Of a stretch of DNA of 64,000 nucleotides, positions 41,126 to 49,348 are shown piece after piece; position 1 is the first letter of the stretch; each line of letters opens with the position of its first letter. Source of the stretch: UBA1431 sp049324235. GTDB taxonomy: Bacteria > Bacillota > Clostridia > Christensenellales > UBA1431. The stretch lies in the NCBI GenBank assembly GCA_049324235.1, contig JBMOLJ010000060.1, positions 4,742-68,741 on the forward strand, given 5' to 3'. The notes under the pieces were generated by a model. That model searched no databases. It saw nothing but the letters and a program-made list of their open reading frames with translations, and was not told where the DNA came from. A program made the position numbers and the translations under genes.

Positions 41126-41473
41126 ATGATACCCGCACAGGAATTGAAGGCATTGGCCTATGCGCTGATGCAGACACCGGAATATACGCAAATGCTCCGG
41201 GAGCGCAAAAAGGTTATGGAAAACGCAAAGCTGGGAAGGCAGATGCTTTCCTTTGAAAAGGAACACGCCCAGCTCATCAATCTCAATTTTCCCGCTACGG
41301 ATATGTCCGCACGTTTCAAAAAATTGTACCAGAATTACAAGGAATTTCTCGATGATAAGGATGTTCAGGCATTTATCGCCGCCACCCGGCGGTACCAGAG
41401 CCTTATTTCGGACTGTATCACGCAATTGAACCGGTTGCTCGACATAAACAATAGCGGAATGAAGCCACGCTGA
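41126..41473 (+). CDS. YlbF/YmcA-family regulator
   Basis: 115 residues, all alpha. 'ELKALAYALMQTPEY' at the start and 'FEKEHAQLINLNF' in the middle fit the YlbF family. In Bacillus these proteins form the Y-complex that affects mRNA processing by RNase Y and so biofilm, competence and sporulation. RBS AAAGGAG before ATG 41126. Divergent from argJ. A single copy here, so its partners must be elsewhere. Confidence 0.85.
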   Translation: MIPAQELKALAYALMQTPEYTQMLRERKKVMENAKLGRQMLSFEKEHAQLINLNFPATDMSARFKKLYQNYKEFLDDKDVQAFIAATRRYQSLISDCITQLNRLLDINNSGMKPR

Positions 41474-41499
41474 TTTGACAAAGTGACAACACAAAAAAA

Positions 41500-41531
41500 C
41501 CGATGACAAACCCCGAAGGATTTGTCATCGG
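41500..41531 (-). terminator. Terminator of the 41579-41875 gene
   Basis: CCGATGACAAA (41500-41510) pairs with TTTGTCATCGG (41521-41531); on the minus strand seven T follow. The stem is nearly identical to the terminal hairpin of the structured element copy B (43139-43170), so it may be a stand-alone remnant of that element. It also lies between convergent genes. Confidence 0.85.
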
Positions 41532-41578
41532 CCTGAGCCTGAGTAGTTTAGGCTAATTCTTTATTAAAGCTAAGTATC

Positions 41579-41875
41579 TCAGTCGTAGTCCTCGTCGTCG
41601 TCATACCAGCCTAGCGGTACGCCATACCAGCTGTCATCCCTCATGGCAACCATCACGGGCATGCTGTCGTCGTCCATCGACCACCATCTGTCGTCATCGT
41701 CCCAGCAACGGCCCCACTGGTCACAACACCTGCCGAATCTATCTATCCTGAAGCACCGGCGGCGCGGGAAGCCAAAGAAAAACGGGAATCCGAAAAACCG
41801 CGGAAAACGCCTGAAGCGGCTTCCGTCTCGCATGCCGCCGCGCATTCCGCCGGGAAACCTGAAACCGTCCGGCAT
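41579..41875 (-). CDS. Low-complexity Arg/Phe/Trp/Asp-rich hypothetical protein
   Basis: 98 residues of strongly skewed composition. The N-terminal half is Gly, Arg and Phe-rich ('GGMRGGMRDGSRFRRF'), the middle has cysteines ('RRCFRIDRFGRCCDQWGRC') and the C-terminal half is Asp and Trp-rich ('DDDDRWWSMDDDSM', ending DDDEDYD). It resembles spore-coat or heterotrimeric surface proteins only in composition, and I assign no family. The start is ATG 41875 with GGAGAT upstream; a longer open frame upstream lacks support. Confidence 0.75.
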   Translation of the reverse strand: MPDGFRFPGGMRGGMRDGSRFRRFPRFFGFPFFFGFPRRRCFRIDRFGRCCDQWGRCWDDDDRWWSMDDDSMPVMVAMRDDSWYGVPLGWYDDDEDYD

Positions 41876-42067
41876 GTTCTTATCTCCTTTCTTTTGATGT
41901 ATACGTACATATGCACGTATCCTGCTGATGTATTTTATGAGAACAGGCCGGAATGTGTTCATTACATCTGAAGAATAAGCCGCGTCCCTCAATTGCAAAC
42001 CAGATGTATGCAAAAGGACAGAAAGTGCGTTCCTGCCCTTTTTATATACGCATTGTCGGGTTGATTT

Positions 42068-43123
42068 TTATTTCCCGGGTTCCAAAATAACCTTCAAAGC
42101 CTTGCCGCTGGCGGCAAGGTCAAAACCCTCCTGAAACCGGGACAGAGGCAGCGCTTTGGTGATAAGCTTGCCCGGTTGTATCTGCCCCGAAGCCATCAGG
42201 CTGAGGATGGTCATCATGTGGGGAATCCTCGAATCGGAAGTTCCGTGAACGAACAATTCCTTATAATGGATGACATTGCTGTCAAAGGTGGTCTCCGAGT
42301 TCCCCTTGGGGAGGCCGCCAAAGAGGTTAATCCGTCCGCCTCTGGCCGCCATCCGCGTCGCCTGTGCCTGCGCCTCGCCGGACGGCGCGGCTACAATGAC
42401 CGCATCCGCCCCTTCTTCCCCTGTCTCGGTAAGCACCCGCTCGACCACATCCCCCCGTGAGCCGTCGATCCGGCAGTCGATCTCCGGAAAATCGCGGGAT
42501 AGTTCCAGACGTCCGGCATCCACATCCGTTAGGATTACCCTGCCGGCCCCCCGCGCTCTGGCCAGGAGGCAGTGCATGAGCCCGACCGGACCTGCGCCCA
42601 TCACGCAGACCGCATCCCCCAGCCCCACCCGCGAAAGCTCCTGCCCGTTGAGGGCGCAGGCGAAGGGTTCGGCAATGCAGGCCTCGGCAAAAGAAAGGCC
42701 TTCCGGCATAGGCAACACCCCGCCTCCGGCTACGAGCTGCGGCGGAATCGCAATATACTCCGCAAACCCGCCGTCATACCGGTAGGAAATGGCCTCTTTG
42801 CGCCTGCACTGGTTCTGCATTCCCCGCAGACAGTAACGGCAGGACCCGCAGGCGATAACCGCGGCCAGCACGACCCGCTGCCCCGGTTCAAAACCAACGG
42901 CGCCTTCGCCGATCGCGTGGATAGTTCCGGCTATTTCGTGTCCGATGGTCACGGGCAGGTCCATCCCGTGAGATGAGCCGCCCGCGCGCACGTTGCGCAC
43001 ATCGCTGCCGCAGATGGCGCAGGCTTCCACCCTGACCACAAGCCCCCCCGCGGACGCCTTCGGGACAGGGATATCCTGAAGGCGCAAATCACTTGGTCCA
43101 TACAGACGGAGCGCCTGCATCAA
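42068..43123 (-). CDS. Zinc-dependent medium-chain alcohol dehydrogenase
   Basis: 351 residues. Catalytic zinc ligand region 'CAICGSDVRNV', the 'GHEIAGTI' motif, four structural-zinc cysteines ('ACGSCRYCLRGMQNQC') and the nucleotide-binding 'CVMGAGPVGLMHCLLA' place it in the sorbitol/threonine/galactitol dehydrogenase group. Likely oxidises a polyol or hydroxy acid with NAD(P). It is downstream of an FGGY kinase, separated by structured element copy B, so both may serve the same sugar-alcohol pathway. ATG 43123 has AAGGAG upstream. Confidence 0.92.
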   Translation of the reverse strand: MMQALRLYGPSDLRLQDIPVPKASAGGLVVRVEACAICGSDVRNVRAGGSSHGMDLPVTIGHEIAGTIHAIGEGAVGFEPGQRVVLAAVIACGSCRYCLRGMQNQCRRKEAISYRYDGGFAEYIAIPPQLVAGGGVLPMPEGLSFAEACIAEPFACALNGQELSRVGLGDAVCVMGAGPVGLMHCLLARARGAGRVILTDVDAGRLELSRDFPEIDCRIDGSRGDVVERVLTETGEEGADAVIVAAPSGEAQAQATRMAARGGRINLFGGLPKGNSETTFDSNVIHYKELFVHGTSDSRIPHMMTILSLMASGQIQPGKLITKALPLSRFQEGFDLAASGKALKVILEPGK

Positions 43124-43135
43124 ATCACTCCTTAC

Positions 43136-43390
43136 TTGCCGATGACAAACCCTTTAGGATTTGTCATCGGTTTTTCTGTGCGGTTAAATGCCGCTAAAGC
43201 GGCATTTTTTCGCTGCGCACTCGGGGCCCCCTCAAAGCGAAGCTTTGTGGGGATAAGGAGGAGTAACGCAGCGTACGAGCTTTCACGCTTCCGCGCGGAA
43301 GCAAGCGGAGCGAAGTTTGCTCCGACGCTCTGACGCACATGTCGTCAGATTCGAGTAAAGTAGGGGATTGCGATCCCCCACCCCCGCTAA
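43136..43390 (-). repeat. Structured intergenic element, copy B (full length)
   Basis: Matches copy A (5820-6085) along its length. In the gene direction the hairpins are GGGGATC/ATCCCC, CTGACG...CGTCAG, GGAGC...GCTCC, GCTTCC-GCGC-GGAAGC, CCCCACAAAG...CTTTGAGGGG, ATGCCGCT-TT-AGCGGCAT and the terminal CCGATGACAAA...TTTGTCATCGG at 43139-43170. It fills almost the whole gap between the kinase stop (43419) and the dehydrogenase start (43123). Confidence 0.82.
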
Positions 43391-43418
43391 GCCTGGCTTT
43401 TCAGCGCAAAGCTTTTGA

Positions 43419-44945
43419 TTACATTTCAGCCAGGACATGCATATCGTCCTTGGTCTTCTCGTAGAGGTTGCGGTACACCTGGTAGAGCTTGCGGTATACG
43501 GCATGGGAATCGGGGTCGGGCTCGTTCGCCTGGTCGTATTTGACCCAGTCTCTGATCTGGCTGAAATCCTTGTAGATGCCCACGCCCAGCCCGGCCAGGA
43601 ATGCGTTCGCGACCGGAGCGCCGGACACCTTGGCCATATAGTCCTGCGGCGTATTCATGATATCGGTGATGACCTGCCTGAACAGGCTGCTGCTCGCGCC
43701 CGCGTCCACCGCTACGATGCGTCCGGGCATGAGGCCCTGCTCCCTAAGTATCTCCGCATGGTGTTCAAGCGCATACCCGATTCCTTCCAGCACGGCGCGG
43801 AACATATGCCCCCGTGTATGATAGAGCGAGAGCCCGAAAAATACGCCGCGCGCCTTCGGGTCCCAAATAGGCGACCGCTCACCCATAAAGTAGGGAAGCA
43901 GCACCAACCCGTCCGAGCCTTTGGGCACGCGGGCCGCTTCCATGTCCAGAAGCTTATAGGCGCTTGTGCCCCGTTTTGACTCATACTCTTTTTCCAGTTC
44001 GCCGAAGTTGTCGCGGAACCACTTGATGATGGCGCCGCTGGTTCCCAAGCCGGCAAGGGCGACATAGCTGCCGGGCACAATGTGCGGGAAATTGATAAAC
44101 CTGTCGTCGAACTTCGGCTCGGGGAGTACGATCTGCCAGCAGTGCGTGGTCCCGTACATGCAGGAGGACTCCCCCGGTTCCACCATACCGACGCTGAAGG
44201 CGGAAGCGGAAGCGTCCACGCCGCCCCCGGCGATCACGGGAGTGCCCTCAGCCAGGCCGGTCTCCTCGGCGGCCAGGCGGCGCACGGTCCCGATCACTTC
44301 ATGGGCGGCATAGGCCTTTGGAAACTTATCCATATCCAAGCCGCAGCCTTCAATCATTTCCCCGGACCACTGCAGATTCTTCTGGTCGAAGAAGGGTGCG
44401 TTCAGTCCGGCCACACCGTAGTCAACCACCGCTTCGCCGGTCAGCTTCAATATGACGAAGGCGTGGGAGTTGAGCATCTTCCATGTCTGGTCATACCGCT
44501 CCTTTTCGTTGCGGGCAAACCACATTGCCTTGTAACCGGCAAAATAGGGGTCTGCAATGTTACCTGAAACTTCGAAAACCTTGCCGCCGAATTTGTCCAT
44601 CGTCGACTCACACTCGGCTACGGCGCGCCTGTCCATATAAATAATGCAGGGCCGCACAGCGTTACCATCCCTGTCGACAGGGACAATATCAGGCGTGAGG
44701 CCGCTTACGCCGATCCCTGCGATCTCCTTCGGATCAACCCTGGATTCTGCCAGAAGCTGCCGCGCGATCAGTTTGAATTCGCCCCAGTAAAGCGCTTCCG
44801 CATCCTGCTCGGCCCAGGCCGGGCGGGGGACGCTCACGCCATGCTCCATGGTCTTGCTCGCAAGGACTTTGCCTTCCTGATCGATGATCACGCCCTTGCT
44901 TCCCATTGTACCAATATCATACCCTAAAAGATACCTGCCTGCCAT
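43419..44945 (-). CDS. FGGY-family carbohydrate kinase (xylulokinase-like)
   Basis: 508 residues, two ASKHA halves. 'YDIGTMGSKGVIIDQEG' opens the fold; 'AGIGVSGLTPDIVPVD' and 'VIAGGGVDASASAFSVG' follow, and the C-terminal 'VAVDAGASSSLFRQVITDIM' matches the FGGY signature. It phosphorylates a sugar or polyol with ATP; xylulose is the usual guess, but specificity in this family is poorly predicted. RBS AGGGAGGG before ATG 44945. It follows the glycerol operon terminator, so it has its own promoter. Confidence 0.92.
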   Translation of the reverse strand: MAGRYLLGYDIGTMGSKGVIIDQEGKVLASKTMEHGVSVPRPAWAEQDAEALYWGEFKLIARQLLAESRVDPKEIAGIGVSGLTPDIVPVDRDGNAVRPCIIYMDRRAVAECESTMDKFGGKVFEVSGNIADPYFAGYKAMWFARNEKERYDQTWKMLNSHAFVILKLTGEAVVDYGVAGLNAPFFDQKNLQWSGEMIEGCGLDMDKFPKAYAAHEVIGTVRRLAAEETGLAEGTPVIAGGGVDASASAFSVGMVEPGESSCMYGTTHCWQIVLPEPKFDDRFINFPHIVPGSYVALAGLGTSGAIIKWFRDNFGELEKEYESKRGTSAYKLLDMEAARVPKGSDGLVLLPYFMGERSPIWDPKARGVFFGLSLYHTRGHMFRAVLEGIGYALEHHAEILREQGLMPGRIVAVDAGASSSLFRQVITDIMNTPQDYMAKVSGAPVANAFLAGLGVGIYKDFSQIRDWVKYDQANEPDPDSHAVYRKLYQVYRNLYEKTKDDMHVLAEM

Positions 44946-45096
44946 TTTATGAATCCCTCCCTATCGGTTGATTGGGGCTTCGCCCTTATTATAACATATC
45001 ATAATACTATTCACTGTAATTTAAATGCATTCCTTCACTTATGTGTTTTTTCAGCTCAATATCTCCATATATGACATTCTTCAGGCCATCCGGCCA

Positions 45097-45142
45097 GGCG
45101 AAATAGTCCGGCTGCCGTTTTGGGCAGCCGGACTATTTCGCC
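45097..45142. terminator. Terminator of the glycerol operon
   Basis: Perfect 20-bp stem, 45097-45116 with 45123-45142 (GGCGAAATAGTCCGGCTGCC and its complement), 6-base loop. It is 39 bp after the stop of the last glycerol gene. Confidence 0.9.
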
Positions 45143-45181
45143 AAAGTATATAAGGAGAGGGTGGGTTGGAAGAAAGCTTTT

Positions 45182-46303
45182 TCATATCAGTTCGGCAAAA
45201 TACGTTACCTTTTTGTCAAAGCCTCTTACAGTCAGCGCATGGTAGGCATATGGATCGAAAACGGCCACCAGGGAGGGGTTTGCCGATAGTATCTGCATAG
45301 CCGCGTCTTCGCAGATGGCTTTTTGCAGCGCCCCGTCAAGACCGGGCGCCGCAAACTCGGCGCAGACCGGCGGCTGCCATATTGTCACCGTGTTCACGCG
45401 GTTGTCCGCTTCCAGAACCGGATTGAATTCCACGGACGACGCGGCTACGCGCTCGGCCGTATTGGGCACGAGCGCGTTGAACAGGGCTTCGCGGCGCAGC
45501 ATGCGCGTATAGAAGCTGCCGGCATACACATACCCTGGTTCGGGGAGCTTTATGGGCGAAAGGAAATCGAGCGCGTTGAATACCTTCAAGCTGTGCCCGA
45601 TGCCCACGGCGGGCATGAGCTTTTTGAAAATCATCTCCGTCTGCCCGCTCAGCGTCATCACCGTATCGAATCCCGCTCCGCGGATCGCTTCGGCCCATTT
45701 TTGCAGATGCGCAATGCCGCCGTCGATAAGCCCGTATGCAAAATATTCATACCCTGCGAAAACCGGCTCTATGGTATTGCCAAACTCCAGACCGGCGTCG
45801 CGCATCAGCCGTCCGAACGCGGGTGCGGACGCTGTAGCATAAGCGGCGGTTGCATCGTCGAGGCACAGGTAAACGGTACTGTTGCGGCTTAGCGGCATGG
45901 CCTCCCGCCAGACCGGCGCGGTGCCTGCCGCATCGGCGACGTGGCCGTCATATTTGTTCAACAGTTCCATCAGCGCGTTCACATATTTATGTCCCACGCC
46001 TTTTTCAAGCAGCATCTCGCGGCAGAGCATGGAAACCAGCGTATAATCCAGGTTGTTTTCGCCAAAGTTCTGCCACCGCTCGCCCTGGCCGGAGAGTATG
46101 CTGGAGAAGACGATGTCCGCGGCGTATTCGGTGGGTTCGAGTTCGCCTTTGTATATGGCGCGCGCGATCTGGAGCTTCCTTGAAGGGTAGTCATGCATCC
46201 TGCGGGTCGCACGGAATTCGGGATTGTAGCACACGCCCTGATCCATGTGCAGGACCTGCTTTGTCAATTGCTCCTCAAAATTTTTAAGCGTGAACTCCCT
46301 CAT
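45182..46303 (-). CDS. Cluster-less GlpC/HdrD-like protein
   Basis: 373 residues laid out like the Fe-S subunits GlpC and HdrD. The N-terminal region where two CxxCxxCxxxCP motifs should lie reads 'MDQGVCYNPEF' and 'FSSILSGQGERW', so nearly all ligands are gone. The later CCG domain positions ('VMTLSGQTEMIFKKLMPAVG') also lack cysteines. 'SRKLQIARAIYKGELEPTE' between the two sites is otherwise typical. It starts inside the stop of the flavoprotein gene (ATGA), so it is co-translated and probably bound to it, but cannot carry electrons as GlpC does. Relationship to GlpC/HdrD is by pattern and not certain. Confidence 0.75.
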   Translation of the reverse strand: MREFTLKNFEEQLTKQVLHMDQGVCYNPEFRATRRMHDYPSRKLQIARAIYKGELEPTEYAADIVFSSILSGQGERWQNFGENNLDYTLVSMLCREMLLEKGVGHKYVNALMELLNKYDGHVADAAGTAPVWREAMPLSRNSTVYLCLDDATAAYATASAPAFGRLMRDAGLEFGNTIEPVFAGYEYFAYGLIDGGIAHLQKWAEAIRGAGFDTVMTLSGQTEMIFKKLMPAVGIGHSLKVFNALDFLSPIKLPEPGYVYAGSFYTRMLRREALFNALVPNTAERVAASSVEFNPVLEADNRVNTVTIWQPPVCAEFAAPGLDGALQKAICEDAAMQILSANPSLVAVFDPYAYHALTVRGFDKKVTYFAELI

Positions 46304-47709
46304 AGTCCGAGCACCCCCCTGTTCATGAGACGGTCAGGATCGAGCGCCAGCTTGATGCTGCGCATCACGTCCAGCCCAACCCCATGTTCTCCTTCAAGAT
46401 AAGCGGCTTTCGCCTTGCCCACGCCGTGGTGGTGGGAGACGTTGCCCCCGTGTTTCAGGCTGGTCTCGACCGCAATCTTGAGGCATTCTTCATAGCGCCG
46501 CTCCCCGTCGAAGTCATCGCCGCCGGTTTCGCTGTGGAAGATCACATACACGCTCGCGCCCGTATGGTACACGTGCGAAAAATGGCAGTCGACCACCGTG
46601 CACAGGGGTTCAAGGGCCTTGCGCATCTCGGACCACACCGCATGGATGCAGTCCCACGGCGCGGCGACCTCGATGGCGTCGGCCGTGCCGCCCCGTATGG
46701 CGTCGAAGTCCAGCATTTTCTTGGTTGAAAAGCGTGTCTCAAACCATTCCCGTCCGGCCCGCTCGCCCTTGTATAACCCGTCGTAGGCCTCGCACGTGCT
46801 TTGAACGATGCTTTGTTCGATGTCCACCATCTTTTCAAGCCCCTCATACCCCATGATGAGCAGTGCGTACCCCTCTTCAAAGCCGTAGTGGCCAATCTTG
46901 TGCGCGGCTTCCACCTCGTCGTACAGGCGCACCACCGCCGGACAGATGCCCGCCTGGATAAACTCGCGGACGGCCTCCAGCCCCTGCCCCGTCGTCGGGA
47001 AGGTATAGGCTTCGAACAGGCGTTTTTCAGCTACCGGATAGATCTTCATCTCCACCGCGGTCACGATGCCGTACACGCCCTCGGCCCCCAGGAACAGCTC
47101 CTTCAGCTCGGGGCCGGTGGACCGCTTGGGCGCCGCCGGGGTCTTCAGTACGCGGCCGTCGGGCAGCACCACCTCCAGCGCGTTGACCATGTCGTCCATC
47201 TTCCCGTATTTGGTGGAAAAGGTGCCGATGGCCCGGGTGCTGGCCATCCCGCCGAGCACCGCGCTCTGAAAGGACTGCGGGTAATGCCCTGCCGTATAAC
47301 CCCTCTCGTTGAGCAGGTTCTCGAAGTCAGCGCCCGACAGGCCCGCGCCGCCGGTTGCCGTGCAGTTGACGGGGTTGATGGAGAAATCTCGCAGCAGCTT
47401 CGTATCAATCATGACCTCGCTGTCCTCGGGCATGCTGCCCCCTACGATACCCGACCCGCCGCCAAAGGGTATGGTCTGTATCTTCCTGTCGCGCGTAAGG
47501 CGTACAATGGCCGCGACCTCCTCCGTATTCCGCGGAAGGAGCACCGCCGAGGGCAGATGCCTGTATTTCCCCTGCAGGATCCATTTGTATTCCACCGGAT
47601 AACAGCCGTGGGCGTAGATGAGCAGGTCTTCCTCGCGCCGCAGGACCTCCATGCCTGGCAGAGCGGACTCGACCTCCTTCAAAAACGCACTGATGTTTTC
47701 GTTATTCAT
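46300..47709 (-). CDS. FAD-binding oxidoreductase, alkyl-DHAP synthase/GlcD-like
   Basis: 469 residues, vanillyl-alcohol-oxidase fold. FAD-binding PCMH domain (about 45-225) with 'IPFGGGSGIVGG' and 'GHYPQSFQSAVLGGMASTRA'; C-terminal domain with 'GGNVSHHHGVGKAKAAYL' and 'LDPDRLMNRGVLGL'. The His-rich loop is the signature of alkyldihydroxyacetone-phosphate synthases, although simple glycolate- or glycerol-phosphate-type oxidases of the same family also occur. Gene overlaps on both sides (ATGA) tie it to DUF1667 and the GlpC-like protein. The substrate is likely a glycerol-derived phosphate, but this is inference. Confidence 0.87.
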   Translation of the reverse strand: MNNENISAFLKEVESALPGMEVLRREEDLLIYAHGCYPVEYKWILQGKYRHLPSAVLLPRNTEEVAAIVRLTRDRKIQTIPFGGGSGIVGGSMPEDSEVMIDTKLLRDFSINPVNCTATGGAGLSGADFENLLNERGYTAGHYPQSFQSAVLGGMASTRAIGTFSTKYGKMDDMVNALEVVLPDGRVLKTPAAPKRSTGPELKELFLGAEGVYGIVTAVEMKIYPVAEKRLFEAYTFPTTGQGLEAVREFIQAGICPAVVRLYDEVEAAHKIGHYGFEEGYALLIMGYEGLEKMVDIEQSIVQSTCEAYDGLYKGERAGREWFETRFSTKKMLDFDAIRGGTADAIEVAAPWDCIHAVWSEMRKALEPLCTVVDCHFSHVYHTGASVYVIFHSETGGDDFDGERRYEECLKIAVETSLKHGGNVSHHHGVGKAKAAYLEGEHGVGLDVMRSIKLALDPDRLMNRGVLGL

Positions 47710-48092
47710 ACGGTATTCCTCTTTCTAACGTTGTTTTTTATGTCCCGCGCGGCGACGATGTCCACGCCCAGGCCCAGGATATCGCGGAGCACCGCATCCC
47801 CCTGCCTTACGGGCGCGCGCACGGACGCAGCGTATATCGCCGCCATACAGTCCTTCAGATAGCTTTTCGGCACCTCGCCCGTGCTGATGACGGGCAGCAC
47901 CGGCAGCTCTCCGCCCTCTATGCGCACTGTGGTGGTGATCATGCGCACCGGATTTTCGTGTTCCGCCCGCGCGTACGCCGCGCCCCTTTTGCAGCCGTTG
48001 CCGGTGACCGTAAGGGTTCCGCTTCCATCTCGCAGGCTGACCCTGCAGCTTTTGGGGCATACGATGCAGGTATACGTCTTTTCGGTCATCAT
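47706..48092 (-). CDS. DUF1667 cysteine-motif protein
   Basis: 128 residues. The N-terminal 'YTCIVCPKSCRVSL' and 'GNGCKRGAAYARAE' supply four cysteines for a probable Fe-S or zinc site. The rest ('TGEVPKSYLKDCMAAIY') is the DUF1667 core. This family regularly accompanies GlpA/GlpB-type flavoproteins in Clostridia and is thought to be an electron-transfer accessory. Its start ATG 48092 overlaps the previous stop (TGATG); a second ATG follows one codon on. Confidence 0.88.
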   Translation of the reverse strand: MMTEKTYTCIVCPKSCRVSLRDGSGTLTVTGNGCKRGAAYARAEHENPVRMITTTVRIEGGELPVLPVISTGEVPKSYLKDCMAAIYAASVRAPVRQGDAVLRDILGLGVDIVAARDIKNNVRKRNTV

Positions 48093-49348
48093 CACGCATC
48101 CTCCCCACTGATATCGATCCGCAGCCCATCGGCGCCCGGACATCCTACATGCCTGATGCGCGCATGCACCATTTCGGGCGGGCTGACCACCGCATGCCGG
48201 TTTGACAGCAGCGTTTCATCCACCGTCCGCGCCGTCACCGCTGCCTGCCGCAGCGGGCGTTTTGCGCGCATATACAGGTCGACGTTCACGTCGCCCATCC
48301 GTACCCTCTGCGGGATTACGTAAAGCACATTATCGCCCGCAGTCACGGCGGCGTATTCCCCGGCGGCCCGCAAGCCGCCTTTGATATAGCTGACGGCCCC
48401 GCGGGCCGCGCGTTCGCCTGTTGCGGACACATAGTCCACAAGGTCGAAGACCGCCACCGCGTTGCCGGCGGCGAATATTCCCGGGACAGACGTCATCATG
48501 TCTGCGTCCACCACAGGCCCGCGCGTGACAGGGTCCATTTCGATGCCGATCTCCCTGGAAAGCTCGTTCTCGGGAATCAGGCCCACCGAGAGCACCAGCA
48601 TGTCGCAGCCGATCCTCCGCTCCGTCCCCTTTACGGGCCGGAGTTTCTCGTCTGCGCGCGCAACCGTAACGCCCTCCACGCGCTTTTTGCCGTGGACCTT
48701 TACGACCGTATGGCTCAAATGCAGCGGGATGCCGTAATCCTCCAGGCACTGCACGATGTTGCGCGTCAGTCCGCCCGGACTTTGCATCACTTCGTACACG
48801 CCCTCGACTTCGATCCCCTCCAGCGTCATGCGCCGGGCCATGATCAGCCCGATATCGCCCGAGCCCAGGATCACCGCGCGCTTGCCGGGCAGATAGCCCT
48901 CCATGTTGATGAAGCGCTGCACCACTCCCGCGGTATACACGCCCGCAGGCCGCGTGCCCAGTATGAACGCCTGCGCGCGCGTGCGCTCGCGGCAGCCCAT
49001 GCACAAAATGATTGCCCCCGCGTCGATGCATATAAGCCCGTGCGTGCTGTTTACCGCAAAAACTTTCTTTTCCTGTGTGATTTCCAGCGCCATCGTATCG
49101 GTCAGGACTTCCGCGCCCGCTTTTTCAATTTCATCGATGTATCGCTGGGCATACTGGCACCCGGACATCCGCTCGCCGAATTTTAACAGCCCGAAGCCGT
49201 CGTGGATGCACTGCTGCAGGATGCCGCCCAGCTCAAAATCGCGCTCAATGATCAGCGTTTTTGCGCCCAGCTTCCTTGCTTCCAGCGCAGCCGCAAGCCC
49301 GGCCGGCCCGCCGCCGATCACAGCGACGTCCGTTTTTATCGTTTTCAT
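48092..49348 (-). CDS. NAD(P)/FAD-dependent oxidoreductase, GlpB-like partner
   Basis: 418 residues. FAD site 'DVAVIGGGPAGLAAALEARK' at the N-terminus and a second dinucleotide site 'AVILGSGDIGLIMARRMTLE' near residue 155. 'ILQQCIHDGFGL' and 'CMGCRERTR' are conserved in the enzymes encoded next to anaerobic glycerol-3-phosphate dehydrogenase in Clostridia. It probably passes electrons from the GlpA-like subunit to NAD or another carrier. The start is ATG 49348, overlapping the GlpA-like stop (ATGA), with AAGGAGG ten bases upstream. Confidence 0.9.
   Translation of the reverse strand: MKTIKTDVAVIGGGPAGLAAALEARKLGAKTLIIERDFELGGILQQCIHDGFGLLKFGERMSGCQYAQRYIDEIEKAGAEVLTDTMALEITQEKKVFAVNSTHGLICIDAGAIILCMGCRERTRAQAFILGTRPAGVYTAGVVQRFINMEGYLPGKRAVILGSGDIGLIMARRMTLEGIEVEGVYEVMQSPGGLTRNIVQCLEDYGIPLHLSHTVVKVHGKKRVEGVTVARADEKLRPVKGTERRIGCDMLVLSVGLIPENELSREIGIEMDPVTRGPVVDADMMTSVPGIFAAGNAVAVFDLVDYVSATGERAARGAVSYIKGGLRAAGEYAAVTAGDNVLYVIPQRVRMGDVNVDLYMRAKRPLRQAAVTARTVDETLLSNRHAVVSPPEMVHARIRHVGCPGADGLRIDISGEDA

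Noticed and set aside
43132..43338. 68-codon frame through element copy B
   Set aside because: Similar peptide words appear in the copy A frame only because the DNA repeats; start, end and phase differ between copies.
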